Made by a program: the position numbers and the translations under genes. Under the pieces are notes generated by a model that saw only the letters and a program-made list of their open reading frames with translations, ran no database searches and had not been told where the DNA came from. 64,000 nucleotides of DNA from Pararhizobium_B sp963838155. GTDB taxonomy: Bacteria > Pseudomonadota > Alphaproteobacteria > Rhizobiales > Rhizobiaceae. Positions 7,461 through 15,527 of the stretch are shown piece after piece. Every line of letters starts with the position of its first letter. Positions within the stretch are counted from its first letter, which is position 1. The stretch spans positions 62,001 to 126,000 of the forward strand of contig CAWIQE010000018.1 in NCBI GenBank assembly GCA_963838155.1, written 5' to 3'.

Positions 7461-7961
7461 GTGGGCGGATCGGTAGAGGGCCTCTGCAGAAGCAGGTCCG
7501 CCGCGGCGGGAACGGGTGCCGGCGCATTGCAGCCCGGAAGGCCGGCGGCGATCCTGGCCGCCGCGGCCGTCGCGATGCTGTCGTTTTTCCCGAAGCCGGC
7601 CGAGGCGGCCCGCATCGCCAACAAGGTCGCCGTCTTCCAGGGCCTGGACAAGATCACCGGGCGAACGACCTCGTTCGACGTCTACATCAACGAAACCGTC
7701 CAGTTCGGCGCGCTCCAGGTCACGCCCAAGGTCTGCTACAGCCGCGACGACACGGAAGCCCCGAAGACGGACGCCTTCGTGGAGGTCGACGAGATCACCC
7801 TGGACCGGAACATCAAGCGGATCTTCACCGGCTGGATGTTCGCCGACTCGCCCGGCCTGAATGCGATCGAGCATCCGGTCTACGACGTCTGGCTCAAGAC
7901 CTGCAGGATGACGTCCAGCGTGCCGCCGCCGGACTCCAGCGCCCGAACCTCCGAGAAATAG
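7461..7961 (+). CDS. DUF2155 domain-containing secreted protein
   Basis: Secreted or periplasmic protein (166 residues) of the alphaproteobacterial DUF2155 family, unknown function. A hydrophobic export segment (ILAAAAVAMLSFF, about residues 31-43) ends in AEAA; the domain follows with NKVAVFQGLDKITGRT, a cysteine-containing VTPKVCYSRDD and the IFTGWMFADSPGLNAIEHPVYDVWLKTC block, whose two cysteines may pair. GTG at 7461 is chosen because GGAGG lies 8 nt upstream; GTG at 7437 is open but lacks such a site. Pairing with the NDUFA12 gene is conserved in relatives. The stop codon abuts a RIME-like repeat. Confidence 0.85.
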   Translation: MGGSVEGLCRSRSAAAGTGAGALQPGRPAAILAAAAVAMLSFFPKPAEAARIANKVAVFQGLDKITGRTTSFDVYINETVQFGALQVTPKVCYSRDDTEAPKTDAFVEVDEITLDRNIKRIFTGWMFADSPGLNAIEHPVYDVWLKTCRMTSSVPPPDSSARTSEK

Positions 7962-8087
7962 AGCGCTTCCAGGAAAAGTGGAAACCTGTTTTCCGTCCGG
8001 AAGCGCGTAAAAAGGAATCAGGCTTCCAGGAAAAGTGGGAAGCGCGTAAAGACAATGAGCTACGGTCCGCGATTCCGTGAAGCCCAC
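7961..8087 (+). repeat. RIME-like intergenic repeat, copy 3 (two units in tandem)
   Basis: Unit a, 7961-8013, has terminal arms GCGCTTCC (7963-7970) and GGAAGCGC (7999-8006) around AGGAAAAGTGGAAACC and TTTTCCGTCC. Unit b, 8021-8087, repeats GCTTCCAGGAAAAGTGG, lacks the central AAACC..TTTTCCGTCC block, and continues AAGCGCGTAAA and GATTCCGTGAAGC. The whole gap between the DUF2155 gene and the next terminator is made of this element. Confidence 0.75.
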
Positions 8088-8111
8088 CCGGCTCCGGCAC
8101 GGCGCACGAAA

Positions 8112-8134
8112 ACGGGCCGCACCGGGCGGCCCGT
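8112..8134 (-). terminator. intrinsic terminator of the OmpA-family gene
   Basis: Perfect 9-bp stem ACGGGCCGC / GCGGCCCGT with a 5-nt loop. Read on the minus strand it is followed by TTTTCGTG, 26 nt after the OmpA-family stop codon. On the plus strand it is followed by TCTTG, so it may act in both directions. Confidence 0.75.
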
Positions 8135-8160
8135 TCTTGTGGCGACGGTTTCGCTACGCC

Positions 8161-10209
8161 CTATTTCTGGGCGACCGGCCGAACGAGCGGCGTGATGCGG
8201 CGCACCGTCACCCGGCGGTTCGCTCGTTCCGCACCCTCGGTGTCGACCTTCAGGTACTGCTCGCCATAGCCCTGGGTGACCAGGTTCTCGGGAGGAACGT
8301 CGAAGTCCTGGGTGAGGACGCTGGCGACCAACTCGGCACGCTCGTCCGACAGGATGAGGTTCGACTGCGCCGAACCGACGGCGTCGGTGTGCCCCTCGAC
8401 TAGGAAGACCTGTCCGGGATCCTTCCGCAGTACGGAGAGGATCGCATCGGCAAGCATCTGCAGGGACTGCGCCTCCCGAGGGCCGATGTCGGCGCTGCCG
8501 CTCGGGAAGGTGACCGTGTCGAGATCGATCCTCGGCATCATGTCACGCAGACGGGCCGAATAGCGAACCTGATCGAGCGTATAGACCTGGCGAACGCGCT
8601 CGATCGGCGGCTTCTCCAGGAAGGTCACATACTGACGCTCGTCGGCGTGGCGGCCCTCCAGGACGTATTCGTCGACCGGTTCGTTCAACCGGATCGGCGG
8701 AAGATCGAGGGCGGGATCGCGATAGAACCTGCGGTCGCGCCGATCGCCGTCAGGCGTGTAGATGAGTGCGATTTCGTGTCCGTCCCGGTCGATGCGCGAG
8801 CGATGGACGATGTCGCCGTACTCGTTGCGTATCGTGATGATGCGCACACCGTTCGGCCGAACGACCACCTGGCGGGTCCGTCCGTTCGACAGTGTCTCGT
8901 AGCGCACGTCACGCGCATGCCTGGCGATCCGGCCGTAGTCGTTGTTCTCGATCACGGTGCGGTTGTCGATATTGAGAATGACCCGATTGTTGGTCCGCTT
9001 TTCCACCTTCGCATCCTGCGGCAGGCGGAACTTCGGCGGCTCCTTCACCTGCTGGCCCTTGACCTTTTCGGCAGACTGGATCGTCACCGGCTGCCTGGTC
9101 TCTGTGATCGTGGTCTTGCTGCCGGCGTCGGGAGACGTCGAGACGGCCTTGTCTTGCGTACGGGCCTGGCCTTGCGTATTTGCCGCGCCGTTCGGCTGCT
9201 TGTCGGCCGGGGCCGCTTCCTTCGCGCTATCGAGCACCGGCGCCCCGTTCGCCCCCTTGAACCGCTCGGGCTGCCCGCCCTTGGCGGCGGGCACGGCCGC
9301 GTTCTTCTCGGGCTCCGCGGGTATCGGCTGCTTTTGCGCATCCTGCCTGGACCCGCCCTTCCGATGCTTCGCGGCGTTGTCGCCCTGCCGATCCGGTTCG
9401 GACTTTTTCGGCGCCGCGGCCTCGTTGGTGGATTTCGGGGTCGCCGCGTCGCCGGCGTTGTCCTGCTTGGGCGGTTGTGCCTTCTTGTCGGTCGCCTGGG
9501 CGTTCGACTTCTCCGTAGCGGCCGGCTTGGTTTCCGTAGCGGCCGGCTTGGCGGCATCTTCCTGCTTCGGCTTCGCCGGCTCCGTCTTCACGGCTTTTTC
9601 CTGGGCGGAAGGCTTCTTCGGCGTCTCGCCGTTCTGCTGGTCCGAACCCTCCTTGGCGCGCCGATCGGAGTGCCGCTTCTTGGAATGGTCGCCTTCGGCC
9701 GTCGAAGCATCGGAATTCTGCTTGCCCTGGTCGGGCTGCACCGCCTGCTTCGGTTCGGCTTGCCGCTTCCTCTCATGCCGGGCCTGGTCCTTTTTCGGCT
9801 CGGGCTGTGCGGCCTTCTGATCGGCCCCGCCGCTCGGTGCCTGCTTCTGGCCCGGCGCCTGCTTCTGCTCGGTCTGGGAGGCGTTGTCGTTCGAAGGGGC
9901 TGCTTTTGCGGGTGGCTGGCCGGCGCTCTGGCCGCCGTTCGCTTCGGGCTTCTTCTTGGCCTGCCCCTGCTGATCGCCGGCGGCGGGCTTCTCGGCATTC
10001 CGACCCTCGTTCTGGCCGTTGCCGTGCTTCTCGCCGTGATGCTTCTTCCGCTTGTCGTCCTTCTGGTCGCCGGTGGGATCGGCTTGCGCGACGACGATGT
10101 CTCCGGCCGTGGCGTGGCGCTCTGCTGCCTTGGCGTGGGTGGGAAGCGTCAACGGCAGCGTCATCAGCGGTATCGCCGCCGAAAGAAGGAGGGTTTTGCG
10201 GAATTCCAT
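8161..10209 (-). CDS. OmpA-family envelope protein with long low-complexity linker
   Basis: Envelope protein of 682 residues. A signal peptide (MEFRKTLLLSAAIPLMTLPL, cleavage near AKAAE) is followed by about 330 residues rich in Lys, Pro, Ala, Gln and Asp with short internal repeats (GQKQAP twice, KPAATE twice). Residues about 390-500 form a conserved middle region (RTNNRVILNIDNRTVIENND, VVRPNGVRIITIRN), and the last 120 residues are an OmpA peptidoglycan-binding domain with VEGHTDAVGSAQSNLILSDERA and the closing ANRRVTVRRI. It likely anchors to peptidoglycan; the linker would span the periplasm or be surface-exposed. Single gene with its own terminator. Confidence 0.85.
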   Translation of the reverse strand: MEFRKTLLLSAAIPLMTLPLTLPTHAKAAERHATAGDIVVAQADPTGDQKDDKRKKHHGEKHGNGQNEGRNAEKPAAGDQQGQAKKKPEANGGQSAGQPPAKAAPSNDNASQTEQKQAPGQKQAPSGGADQKAAQPEPKKDQARHERKRQAEPKQAVQPDQGKQNSDASTAEGDHSKKRHSDRRAKEGSDQQNGETPKKPSAQEKAVKTEPAKPKQEDAAKPAATETKPAATEKSNAQATDKKAQPPKQDNAGDAATPKSTNEAAAPKKSEPDRQGDNAAKHRKGGSRQDAQKQPIPAEPEKNAAVPAAKGGQPERFKGANGAPVLDSAKEAAPADKQPNGAANTQGQARTQDKAVSTSPDAGSKTTITETRQPVTIQSAEKVKGQQVKEPPKFRLPQDAKVEKRTNNRVILNIDNRTVIENNDYGRIARHARDVRYETLSNGRTRQVVVRPNGVRIITIRNEYGDIVHRSRIDRDGHEIALIYTPDGDRRDRRFYRDPALDLPPIRLNEPVDEYVLEGRHADERQYVTFLEKPPIERVRQVYTLDQVRYSARLRDMMPRIDLDTVTFPSGSADIGPREAQSLQMLADAILSVLRKDPGQVFLVEGHTDAVGSAQSNLILSDERAELVASVLTQDFDVPPENLVTQGYGEQYLKVDTEGAERANRRVTVRRITPLVRPVAQK

Positions 10210-10349
10210 GTTCAGTTCCTATCGTTTGGACGAGATCGGGGCTGGCAACATGCAACGGAAAAGCGGCTTTCCTGTTCCGCTTCGGCGGTCACTTTCGATA
10301 TCAGCCGGCAAGAAGCGATCGAATTATACGGGAAATGCGCTTTTGGGGA

Positions 10350-10967
10350 TCAAAAGATCGCGGGAGGCCCGTCGAGGGCCGCCGAGAGCAGCGCGTCGTA
10401 TTTGCGGCGCGGCACGTCGATCGCCCCGAAGCGCTTCAGGTGCTCGGTGGTGAACTGCGTGTCGAGCAGCCGGAAGCCGCGCTCCTTCAGATGGCCGACG
10501 AGGAAGGCGAGGCAGACTTTCGATGCATTCGCTTCCCGCGAGAACATGCTCTCGCCGAAGAATGCCGAGCCGAGCGAGACGCCGTAGAGCCCGCCCACCA
10601 GCCGGCCTTCGCGCCACGCCTCCACCGTGTGCGCGTGACCGAGACGAAAGAGATCCGCATAGAGCCGCCGGATGGTGACATTGATCCAGGTCGACGGGCG
10701 ATCGGGCGTCGATGCCGCGCATTCCGTCATCACGTCGTCGAACGCGGTGTCCGTCCTGATCTCGAAACGCTTGCTGCGGATGACCTTGGCAAGGCTGCGC
10801 GGCACATGGAACCCGTCGAGGGGAATGACGCCGCGCATTTCCGGTTCGACCCAGAAGAGTTCCGGATCGTCAGCCGATTCGGCCATGGGAAAGAGGCCGC
10901 AGCTATACGCCTTCAGCAGAAGCTGCGGGGTGATTTCCTGTCGTCGGTCGTTGTTGCGGCCCGTCAT
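10350..10967 (-). CDS. aat: leucyl/phenylalanyl-tRNA--protein transferase
   Basis: Cytoplasmic aminoacyl transferase of the N-degron pathway: adds Leu or Phe from tRNA to N-terminal Lys or Arg of substrates for ClpAP/ClpS. The 205-residue product has LLLKAYSCGLFPMAE, PEMRGVIPLDGFHVPRSL, the HTVEAWREGRLVGGLYGVSLG block and GFRLLDTQFTTEHLKRFGA, covering the GNAT-like fold end to end. ATG at 10967 (MTGRNNDRRQEI) is preferred over the longer in-frame start at 11021, which has no ribosome-binding site. It lies 90 nt downstream of accC on the same strand, a common Rhizobiales order (accB-accC-aat). Confidence 0.94.
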   Translation of the reverse strand: MTGRNNDRRQEITPQLLLKAYSCGLFPMAESADDPELFWVEPEMRGVIPLDGFHVPRSLAKVIRSKRFEIRTDTAFDDVMTECAASTPDRPSTWINVTIRRLYADLFRLGHAHTVEAWREGRLVGGLYGVSLGSAFFGESMFSREANASKVCLAFLVGHLKERGFRLLDTQFTTEHLKRFGAIDVPRRKYDALLSAALDGPPAIF

Positions 10968-11057
10968 CCTGCCATCTGTCCGAACTGTCTTCGGCAGATC
11001 TAGAGTGTCGCAGGCCAACATGCCAGTCCGGCGAAAGAATGACCGCCGCGAATCCGC

Positions 11058-12413
11058 TCAGGCCGGCGCGTTCCCACCTTCCGCCAGGAAATTCTCGAGC
11101 CAGTGGATATCGTAGTCGCCATTGGCGATGTCGGGGTTGGCGAGCAGCTCGCTGAAGAGCGGTATCGTCGTGTTGATGCCGTCGATGACGAATTCGCCCA
11201 GCGCGCGCCTCAGCCGCATCATGCATTCGACGCGCGTGCGCCCGTGAACGATCAGCTTCCCGATCAGGCTGTCGTAGTAGGGCGGGATCGAATAGCCCTG
11301 ATACACGCCGGAATCGACGCGGACACCGAGGCCGCCCGGCGTGTGATAGTGCGTTATCAGGCCGGGCGAGGGCGCGAAGGTCCTGGGATCTTCGGCGTTG
11401 ATCCGGCATTCGATGGCGTGGCCGTTGAAGCGCACTTCGTCCTGCGTCAGCGAAAGGCCGCCGCCCGAAGCAATTCTGATCTGCTCGTGGACGAGATCGA
11501 TGCCGGTCACCGCCTCCGTTACCGGATGCTCGACCTGCAGCCGGGTGTTCATTTCGATGAAATAGAATTCGCCGTTCTCATAGAGAAATTCGACTGTGCC
11601 CGCGCCGCGATAGCTGATCTTCTTCATCGCCTGGGCGCAGATCTCGCCGATTTCCATGCGCTGGCTGCGGTTGAGGGCCGGGGAGTTGGCCTCTTCCCAT
11701 ACCTTCTGGTGCCGGCGCTGCAAGGAGCAGTCGCGCTCGCCGAGGTGGATGGCGTTGCCGGCACCGTCGCCCATCACCTGGATCTCGATGTGGCGCGGCT
11801 TGGCGAGGTACTTCTCCATGTAGACTTCGTCGTTGCCGAAAGCCGAGAGCGCCTCAGAACGAGCGGTGGAAAGGGCGAGGGAGAGCTCCTCCTCGTTGCG
11901 GGCGACCTTCATGCCGCGCCCGCCGCCGCCCGCCGTGGCCTTGATCAGCACCGGATAGCCGATGTCGGCGGCGATCCGCGCGGCCGAGCGATCGTCCGAG
12001 ACGCCCCCCGGCGAGCCCGGAACGACGGGTATGCCGAGTTCTTCCGCCGTCCTCTTCGCCGTGATCTTGTCGCCCATGATGCGGATGTGTTCCGCCGTCG
12101 GGCCGATGAAGGTCAGGCCGTGGGCTTCGAGTATGTCCGCGAATTTCGCATTTTCGGAAAGGAAGCCGTAGCCGGGATGAACGGCGTCCGCGCCGGTGAT
12201 CTCGCAAGCCGAGACGATCTGGTGGATGTTCAGATAGCTCTCGCGCGAGGGGGGCGGGCCGATGCAGACGCTCTCGTCGGCCAGGCGCACATGCATCGCG
12301 TTCTGGTCGGCCGTCGAATGCACGGCGACGGTCGCGATGCCGAGTTCCTTGCAGGCGCGAAGGACGCGCAGCGCTATTTCGCCACGGTTGGCAATGAGAA
12401 TTTTCTGGAACAT
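11058..12413 (-). CDS. accC: acetyl-CoA carboxylase biotin carboxylase subunit
   Basis: ATP-dependent carboxylation of the biotin on AccB, first half-reaction of acetyl-CoA carboxylase and of fatty acid synthesis. The 451 residues cover the biotin-carboxylase N domain (MFQKILIANRGEIALRVLRA), the ATP-grasp domain with the glycine loop KATAGGGGRGMKV, the metal and catalytic region YFIEMNTRLQVEHPVTE and the C-terminal IECRINAEDP domain. accB ends 9 nt before this ATG, so the two are cotranscribed. Length is standard and no residue looks altered. Confidence 0.97.
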   Translation of the reverse strand: MFQKILIANRGEIALRVLRACKELGIATVAVHSTADQNAMHVRLADESVCIGPPPSRESYLNIHQIVSACEITGADAVHPGYGFLSENAKFADILEAHGLTFIGPTAEHIRIMGDKITAKRTAEELGIPVVPGSPGGVSDDRSAARIAADIGYPVLIKATAGGGGRGMKVARNEEELSLALSTARSEALSAFGNDEVYMEKYLAKPRHIEIQVMGDGAGNAIHLGERDCSLQRRHQKVWEEANSPALNRSQRMEIGEICAQAMKKISYRGAGTVEFLYENGEFYFIEMNTRLQVEHPVTEAVTGIDLVHEQIRIASGGGLSLTQDEVRFNGHAIECRINAEDPRTFAPSPGLITHYHTPGGLGVRVDSGVYQGYSIPPYYDSLIGKLIVHGRTRVECMMRLRRALGEFVIDGINTTIPLFSELLANPDIANGDYDIHWLENFLAEGGNAPA

Positions 12414-12422
12414 TGCGGCGCC

Positions 12423-12884
12423 TTACTCGACGACGATGAGGGGTTCGCCATATTCGACGGGCTGACCGTCCTCGACCAGGATGTCGACGACCGTGCCGGA
12501 TCGCGGCGAGGGGATCTGGTTCATCGTCTTCATGGCCTCGATGATGAGGATCGTCTGGCCTTCCTTGATCGACTGGCCGACCTCGACGAACGGACGGGAC
12601 CCTGGCGACGCCGCGAGATAGGCCGTGCCGACCATCGGGGAGTTCACGGATTTCCTGGCGGCGGAGGGCTTGTCTTCGGCAGGCGCCGCGGGCGCTGCGG
12701 CCGGAGCCGGCGCCTGCGCCGGCGGGGGAGCCGCCGCATGAACGACCTGGGACGTGCCGGCACGCGAGACACGTATGCGCAGGTCTTCCTGCTCGATTTC
12801 GATTTCGGTGAGATCGGTCTCCGTCAGGATATTCGCGAGATCGCGTATCAGCGCCTGATCCACACCGCCTTTCTTGATCGCCAT
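12423..12884 (-). CDS. accB: acetyl-CoA carboxylase biotin carboxyl carrier protein
   Basis: Biotin carrier of acetyl-CoA carboxylase, 153 residues. N-terminal helices (IRDLANILTETDLTEIEIE) are followed by an Ala/Pro-rich hinge (about residues 50-72) and the biotinyl domain, with the biotinylated Lys in EAMKTMNQI and the thumb segment before it. ATG at 12884 is preceded by AAAAGGGG; the open extension upstream is not AccB-like. The 283 nt between this start and the DsbA-type gene hold the promoter region. In many alphaproteobacteria aroQ lies immediately upstream of accB; it is not here. Confidence 0.96.
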   Translation of the reverse strand: MAIKKGGVDQALIRDLANILTETDLTEIEIEQEDLRIRVSRAGTSQVVHAAAPPPAQAPAPAAAPAAPAEDKPSAARKSVNSPMVGTAYLAASPGSRPFVEVGQSIKEGQTILIIEAMKTMNQIPSPRSGTVVDILVEDGQPVEYGEPLIVVE

Positions 12885-13167
12885 CGGGTTTGCCCCTTTT
12901 CCTTTTTTGCTCGTCGGACGCGTTGGGCCGATCCACCCGGCCGTCCGCATTTTCCTTTGTTTCACCGTCGAACGGACAAGCGGACCGTCGTGTCCCGCCG
13001 GATCCATGCGCCGCGCAGGCATCCTTAGCTCGCTGAATGCCGGAACTCAAATCCGGGCAGACTTATAAGCAAGAGATCAAGGCGAGAAAAGCGCTCATTT
13101 CCACCGGAGGAGCTTCCCCCCATATAGTCAACAAATCATGAAGCAGGTCCGGGGTTTTCGTCGTTTC

Positions 13168-13923
13168 TCAACAGGCCGTGCTGTTGCACTTGCGCATGTT
13201 GGACACCTTCTGCTCCAGCGTCTGCGCTCCCACGGCCCCCGCCATCGCTTCGTCGCCAACGATATAGGACGGCGTGCCGGTCAGGTTGAGCTTGTCGGCT
13301 AGCGCGTAGGTCTGCTTGATCCTCGCGTCGATCGCGGGATCGTCCAGCTTCTGCTTCAGAGCCTCCTTGTCCACCCCGTAGGTCGCGGCGATCTTGAAGG
13401 CGACATCGCCGCTCGCCCGGGTGCGGCTGGACATCAGGTCGTTGTGAAACTGCTTGAACTTGTCCGGAGCGATCATCTGGAACGCGATGCTGACCCGGCT
13501 CGCCGCGACCGAGTCCTGCCCGAGGATCGGGAATTCCTTCAAGACGAAGCGGATGCCGGGGTCTCCGTCGATGAGGGCGTTCATGTCGCTGACGGCATGC
13601 TTGCAGTAGGGGCAGTTGTAGTCGAACAGTTCGACGACCGTGACGTCGCCCTTGGGGTTGCCGAGGACGAGATCGCCCTTGCCGTCGAAGATCTCCTTCC
13701 GGTTACGCTCGATCACGGCCCGGTCGTGACTGCGCTGTGCCTTCTGCTGCTTGGCCTGAAGCGCGTCCTGCGCCTCCAGAAGGACTTCGGGATGGCCGAC
13801 GAGATAGTCGTGGATGAATTTTTCGAGGTCGGCCTTGTTGCCGGGATCGAAAGCTGCCGCCGGCTGCAGCGCAGCCAGGACGACGGCCACACCCAGGACG
13901 GCGGCGGTGAGGAGTTTGTTCAT
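13168..13923 (-). CDS. periplasmic DsbA-family thiol oxidoreductase
   Basis: Exported thioredoxin-fold protein, 250 residues, probably forming or isomerising disulfides. A signal peptide (LLTAAVLGVAVVLAALQPAAA) precedes an N-terminal helical region (DLEKFIHDYLVGHPEVLLEAQDALQAK), which in ScsC-like proteins mediates oligomerisation. The active site is C104-P-Y-C107 in ELFDYNCPYCK, and the cis-Pro loop is TGTPSYI. Two further cysteines sit at the extreme C-terminus (RKCNSTAC). ATG at 13923 gives a normal signal peptide; an upstream in-frame start at 13983 adds a charged tail and is rejected. The M48 protease gene lies 84 nt upstream on the same strand. Confidence 0.9.
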   Translation of the reverse strand: MNKLLTAAVLGVAVVLAALQPAAAFDPGNKADLEKFIHDYLVGHPEVLLEAQDALQAKQQKAQRSHDRAVIERNRKEIFDGKGDLVLGNPKGDVTVVELFDYNCPYCKHAVSDMNALIDGDPGIRFVLKEFPILGQDSVAASRVSIAFQMIAPDKFKQFHNDLMSSRTRASGDVAFKIAATYGVDKEALKQKLDDPAIDARIKQTYALADKLNLTGTPSYIVGDEAMAGAVGAQTLEQKVSNMRKCNSTAC

Positions 13924-14007
13924 TGCGGGTCGATCCTTGTTTCTCGCACGGCGATCGGCGTCCTTTCCCTGCCGGGACGCCATGCCGGCCGGCTGCCGGT
14001 TACGATA

Positions 14008-15393
14008 TCATTTCGCCGCCTGCAATATGTCGTCGGCGCGCAGCCATGCCGGCGTCCCCTTTTGCAGGCTCTGTTGCGCGCGCACGGCGAAAACTTGGGC
14101 CTGCCGCCTGTTGCCGGCGCGGAAGTACCCCTGGGCAAGGGCGAGCTGTGCCTCGCCCAACTCTCCGGCCCGGCCGTAGGCCTGCGACAGTACGCGATAG
14201 GCGGTGAAATTGTCCGGCTCTTCCTCCACGCCCGATTTCAGGTAGGAGATCGCGCGGGACAGGTCGGCCTTCCGTCCGGTCTGGAGCAGCGCGAAACCGA
14301 GGCGCGCACGGATGAGCCCCGGCTCGTCGGGATGAAGCGAGAGGGCCCGCCCGAATGCGTCCGCCGCCTTCGCGGCCTGCCCCTCCGTCAAAAGCATCTC
14401 CCCGTCCATTTCCCGGAAATAGGGATTGGAGGGTCGCTCCCGGATCAAGCCTTCCAGCCGTGAAAGTCCGCTGCGCGTGTCGCCTGCCAGATGGGCGCCG
14501 ATCGCCAGCCCGTAGCGGGCGGCAAGGCTGCGCGGCCGGTCGCGGAAGATCTGGGCGACCTTTGCGGAACCGCCCGAGTAGGCGGCGATCTTCGCGCGGG
14601 CGAGATCGTGCCGCTCCTGGAGTTGCGGCGGGTCCTTCCGGTCGAAATAGGGGCTCTTGTGGGCCAGTCGGCTGAGCAGGTCGATCCGCTCCTGCGGAAG
14701 CGGGTGGCTGAGTTCGTACGGGCTGGTGTTGACGCCGGCGAGCGCGTTCTGGCGGGAAAACCGCTCGAAGGTCTTCAGCATGCCGGCAACCGATTGGTGC
14801 GTCGCGTTGAGAAAACGCACGGCGGCCTGATCGGCGTTCATTTCCTCCGAGCGCCGGTAGCTCAAGAGATAACGCCCGGCGATCGAGCCCGAACTCACCG
14901 CCATGCCCATGCCGGCGGAAGCGGCTCCGCGGCTGTGGGCCACGGCACCGCCGGCCACGGCGCCCATGCCGAGCAGGCCGCCGACGACGCTGAGGGTCTG
15001 CGCACGCGCGATCTGTTCGCGCAATCTCTGCTGATGGCCGTCGGCGATGTGGCCGCACTCGTGCGCGATCACGCCGATGACCTCGTTCGGGGTCTCCGCC
15101 TCCATGATCGTCCCCGTGTCGACGAAGATCCTGCGCCCGTCGACGAAGGCGTTGAAATGCGGGTCGTCGACGAGAACCACCTGCAGGCCGCGCCGCGACA
15201 GTCCGGCCGCCTTGAAGATCGGGCGCGCATAGTCCTTCAGCAGGCCCTCGATCTCGGCATCGCGCACGACGTTGACGGCGGCGGCCCGGGCCGGCCGGAC
15301 CTGCTGCATCAGGGTCGCGGCAACGACGGTCACGAGAAAGGGTGCCGCGAACAGCAACCGGGCTGTGGCCGAAGGGCGGGTGGGCAGACTCAT
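14008..15393 (-). CDS. M48-family metalloprotease with TPR-like C-terminus (BepA/YfgC-like)
   Basis: Periplasmic zinc metalloprotease, 461 residues. The N-terminus carries a hydrophobic export segment (about residues 12-30). The zinc motif is H111-E-C-G-H115 in VIAHECGHIADGHQQ, with the third ligand in RRSEEMNADQAAVRFL. From about residue 290 the sequence is repetitive and helical (AARYGLAIGAHLAGD, AADAFGRALSLHPDEP, AYRVLSQAYGRAGEL), consistent with tetratricopeptide repeats. BepA-type proteins help assemble or degrade outer-membrane proteins; the adjacent DsbA-type gene fits an envelope quality-control role. Divergent from the aminotransferase gene. Confidence 0.9.
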   Translation of the reverse strand: MSLPTRPSATARLLFAAPFLVTVVAATLMQQVRPARAAAVNVVRDAEIEGLLKDYARPIFKAAGLSRRGLQVVLVDDPHFNAFVDGRRIFVDTGTIMEAETPNEVIGVIAHECGHIADGHQQRLREQIARAQTLSVVGGLLGMGAVAGGAVAHSRGAASAGMGMAVSSGSIAGRYLLSYRRSEEMNADQAAVRFLNATHQSVAGMLKTFERFSRQNALAGVNTSPYELSHPLPQERIDLLSRLAHKSPYFDRKDPPQLQERHDLARAKIAAYSGGSAKVAQIFRDRPRSLAARYGLAIGAHLAGDTRSGLSRLEGLIRERPSNPYFREMDGEMLLTEGQAAKAADAFGRALSLHPDEPGLIRARLGFALLQTGRKADLSRAISYLKSGVEEEPDNFTAYRVLSQAYGRAGELGEAQLALAQGYFRAGNRRQAQVFAVRAQQSLQKGTPAWLRADDILQAAK

Positions 15394-15527
15394 CGATTAT
15401 CTCCTCGACGCACCATAGCGGTGCCGCCGCACGCGTCAAAATCCGCCGGCCGCCGCAAAAGACGGACTAACGGGATTGTGATCGCGTCACCAATCCGGCA
15501 ATTGTTGGGCATGACCCACAGGGGGCG

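Noticed and set aside
12560..12600. Atypical biotin site EAMKTMN in AccB suggesting loss of function
   Set aside because: The biotinyl Lys with flanking Met residues is intact; the following position varies among carriers.
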